NCBI GenBank assembly: GCA_045585875.1 | Contig: JAZMZH010000184.1 | Span: 1-5,847 of the forward strand | Reading direction: 5' to 3' | DNA length: 5,847 nt | From: JAVBQJ01 sp045585875 | Lineage (GTDB): Bacteria; Verrucomicrobiota; Lentisphaeria; Victivallales; Victivallaceae | Shown: positions 5,270-5,847 of the stretch, in pieces | How positions within the stretch are numbered: position 1 is the stretch's first letter | Layout: each line of letters starts with the position of its first letter | Notes under the pieces: generated by a model | The model's input: only the letters and a program-made list of their open reading frames with translations | Database searches by the model: none | What the model was told of the DNA's origin: nothing | Position numbers and translations under genes: made by a program

Positions 5270-5847
5270 ATGAAAGAACTCATCATCGGCGGACGCAAAT
5301 TTACCAACCGCTTTTTCCTCGGCACGGGGAAATTCGCTTCGACGGAAATCTTCGAGCAGGCGCTGGCCGCCTCGGAAACGGAACTCGTCCCCGTTGCTTT
5401 GACCCGCGTCCATGAGGATGACGCCGAGCACGACGACATTTTGAAAGTCATCGACCGCAATAAGGTCGAAGTCATGCTCAACACTTCCGGTGCACGCAAC
5501 GCGGAGGAAGCGGTGAAGATCGGGCTCATCGGCGAGGCGGCCGGATTCAAGTGGATCAAACTGGAGATCCACCCCGACGCCCGCTATCTCTTGCCCGATC
5601 CTATCGAAACGCTGAAAGCCGTGGAGACGCTCGCCAAGCGCGGCCTCGTCGTGCTGCCCTACGTCAACGCCGACCCGGTGCTGGCGCGTCACCTCGAAGA
5701 CGCGGGCGCCGCCGCCGTGATGCCGCTGGGGTCTCCCATCGGTTCCAACAAGGGGATCCGCACCCGCGATATGATCGAGATCATTGTGGAACAGAGCCAC
5801 ATTCCGGTCGTGGTCGATGCAGGGATCGGCCTGCCCTCGCACGCGGC
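5270..5847 (+). CDS. thiG: Thiazole synthase, N-terminal part
   Basis: ThiG is a cytoplasmic TIM-barrel enzyme that forms the thiazole phosphate of thiamine from 1-deoxy-xylulose 5-phosphate, ThiS thiocarboxylate and dehydroglycine. About 192 of the usual roughly 255 residues are present; the gene runs off the right edge. Visible motifs are GTGKFAS at 18-24, NTSGARNAEEAV at 71-82, WIKLEIHPDARYLLPDPIETLKA at 95-117, LPYVNADPVL, AAVMPLGSPIGSNKGI and VVVDAGIGLPSHAA at the edge. K97 in WIKLEI is the expected Schiff-base lysine. LPYVNADP differs from the more usual LPY(C/T)xxDP, a mild change. ATG 5270 follows the bioB stop by 12 bases, with AAGGA as ribosome site. In anaerobes ThiH makes the dehydroglycine, so thiH is a likely next gene; thiS and thiF are not upstream. 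Regulation is not visible: no TPP riboswitch fits into the 12-base gap. Confidence 0.95.
   Translation, partial: MKELIIGGRKFTNRFFLGTGKFASTEIFEQALAASETELVPVALTRVHEDDAEHDDILKVIDRNKVEVMLNTSGARNAEEAVKIGLIGEAAGFKWIKLEIHPDARYLLPDPIETLKAVETLAKRGLVVLPYVNADPVLARHLEDAGAAAVMPLGSPIGSNKGIRTRDMIEIIVEQSHIPVVVDAGIGLPSHA

Overview
The window is 5.8 kb of densely packed bacterial DNA with every gene on the + strand. It reads as a cofactor and sulfur-metabolism neighbourhood of a probably strictly anaerobic bacterium. The anaerobe inference rests on three things. There is an [FeFe]-hydrogenase maturase (HydE). The biotin synthase lacks part of the aerobic-type [2Fe-2S] ligand set. Several other gene products belong to oxygen-sensitive Fe-S enzyme families. 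Most of the window is GC-rich. The phylum cannot be fixed from this sequence; a Lentisphaerota/Verrucomicrobiota-like or clostridial anaerobe would fit, but that is a guess.

Layout. Positions 1-312 hold the 3' end of a cysteine synthase gene (cysK). Positions 352-636 hold a small gene of clearly lower GC (133 of 285 bases, about 47%). It encodes a secreted, lysine-rich protein with nine Cys-Cys pairs at regular spacing, and I recognise no named family for it. From 652 to the right edge run six genes: a COG2316-like HD-domain hydrolase, nadA (quinolinate synthase), mnmA (tRNA 2-thiouridylase), hydE, bioB and a truncated thiG (thiazole synthase). Junctions are 4-nt overlaps (ATGA, GTGA, ATGA), a 1-nt gap and a 12-nt gap, so this is very probably one transcription unit with translational coupling. 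No intergenic stretch exceeds 40 bases, and I see no convincing rho-independent terminator, RNA gene, CRISPR array or mobile element.

How the genes fit together. CysK makes cysteine from sulfide. MnmA, BioB and ThiG each place sulfur into a product (tRNA s2U34, biotin, thiamine thiazole). NadA, HydE and BioB carry Fe-S clusters, so the shared theme is sulfur and Fe-S dependent cofactor synthesis. No cysteine desulfurase, ThiS/ThiF/ThiH, HydF/HydG or NadB/NadC is present here; they must be beyond the edges or elsewhere.

The observations most worth following are: the dicysteine-repeat exported protein; an MnmA with CxxC in the first motif but Tyr in place of the second catalytic/cluster cysteine; a BioB that lacks the Cys97 and Arg260 equivalents of the E. 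coli [2Fe-2S] site but has extra cysteines, as expected of a type II (anaerobic) biotin synthase; and the uncharacterised HD hydrolase coupled to nadA.
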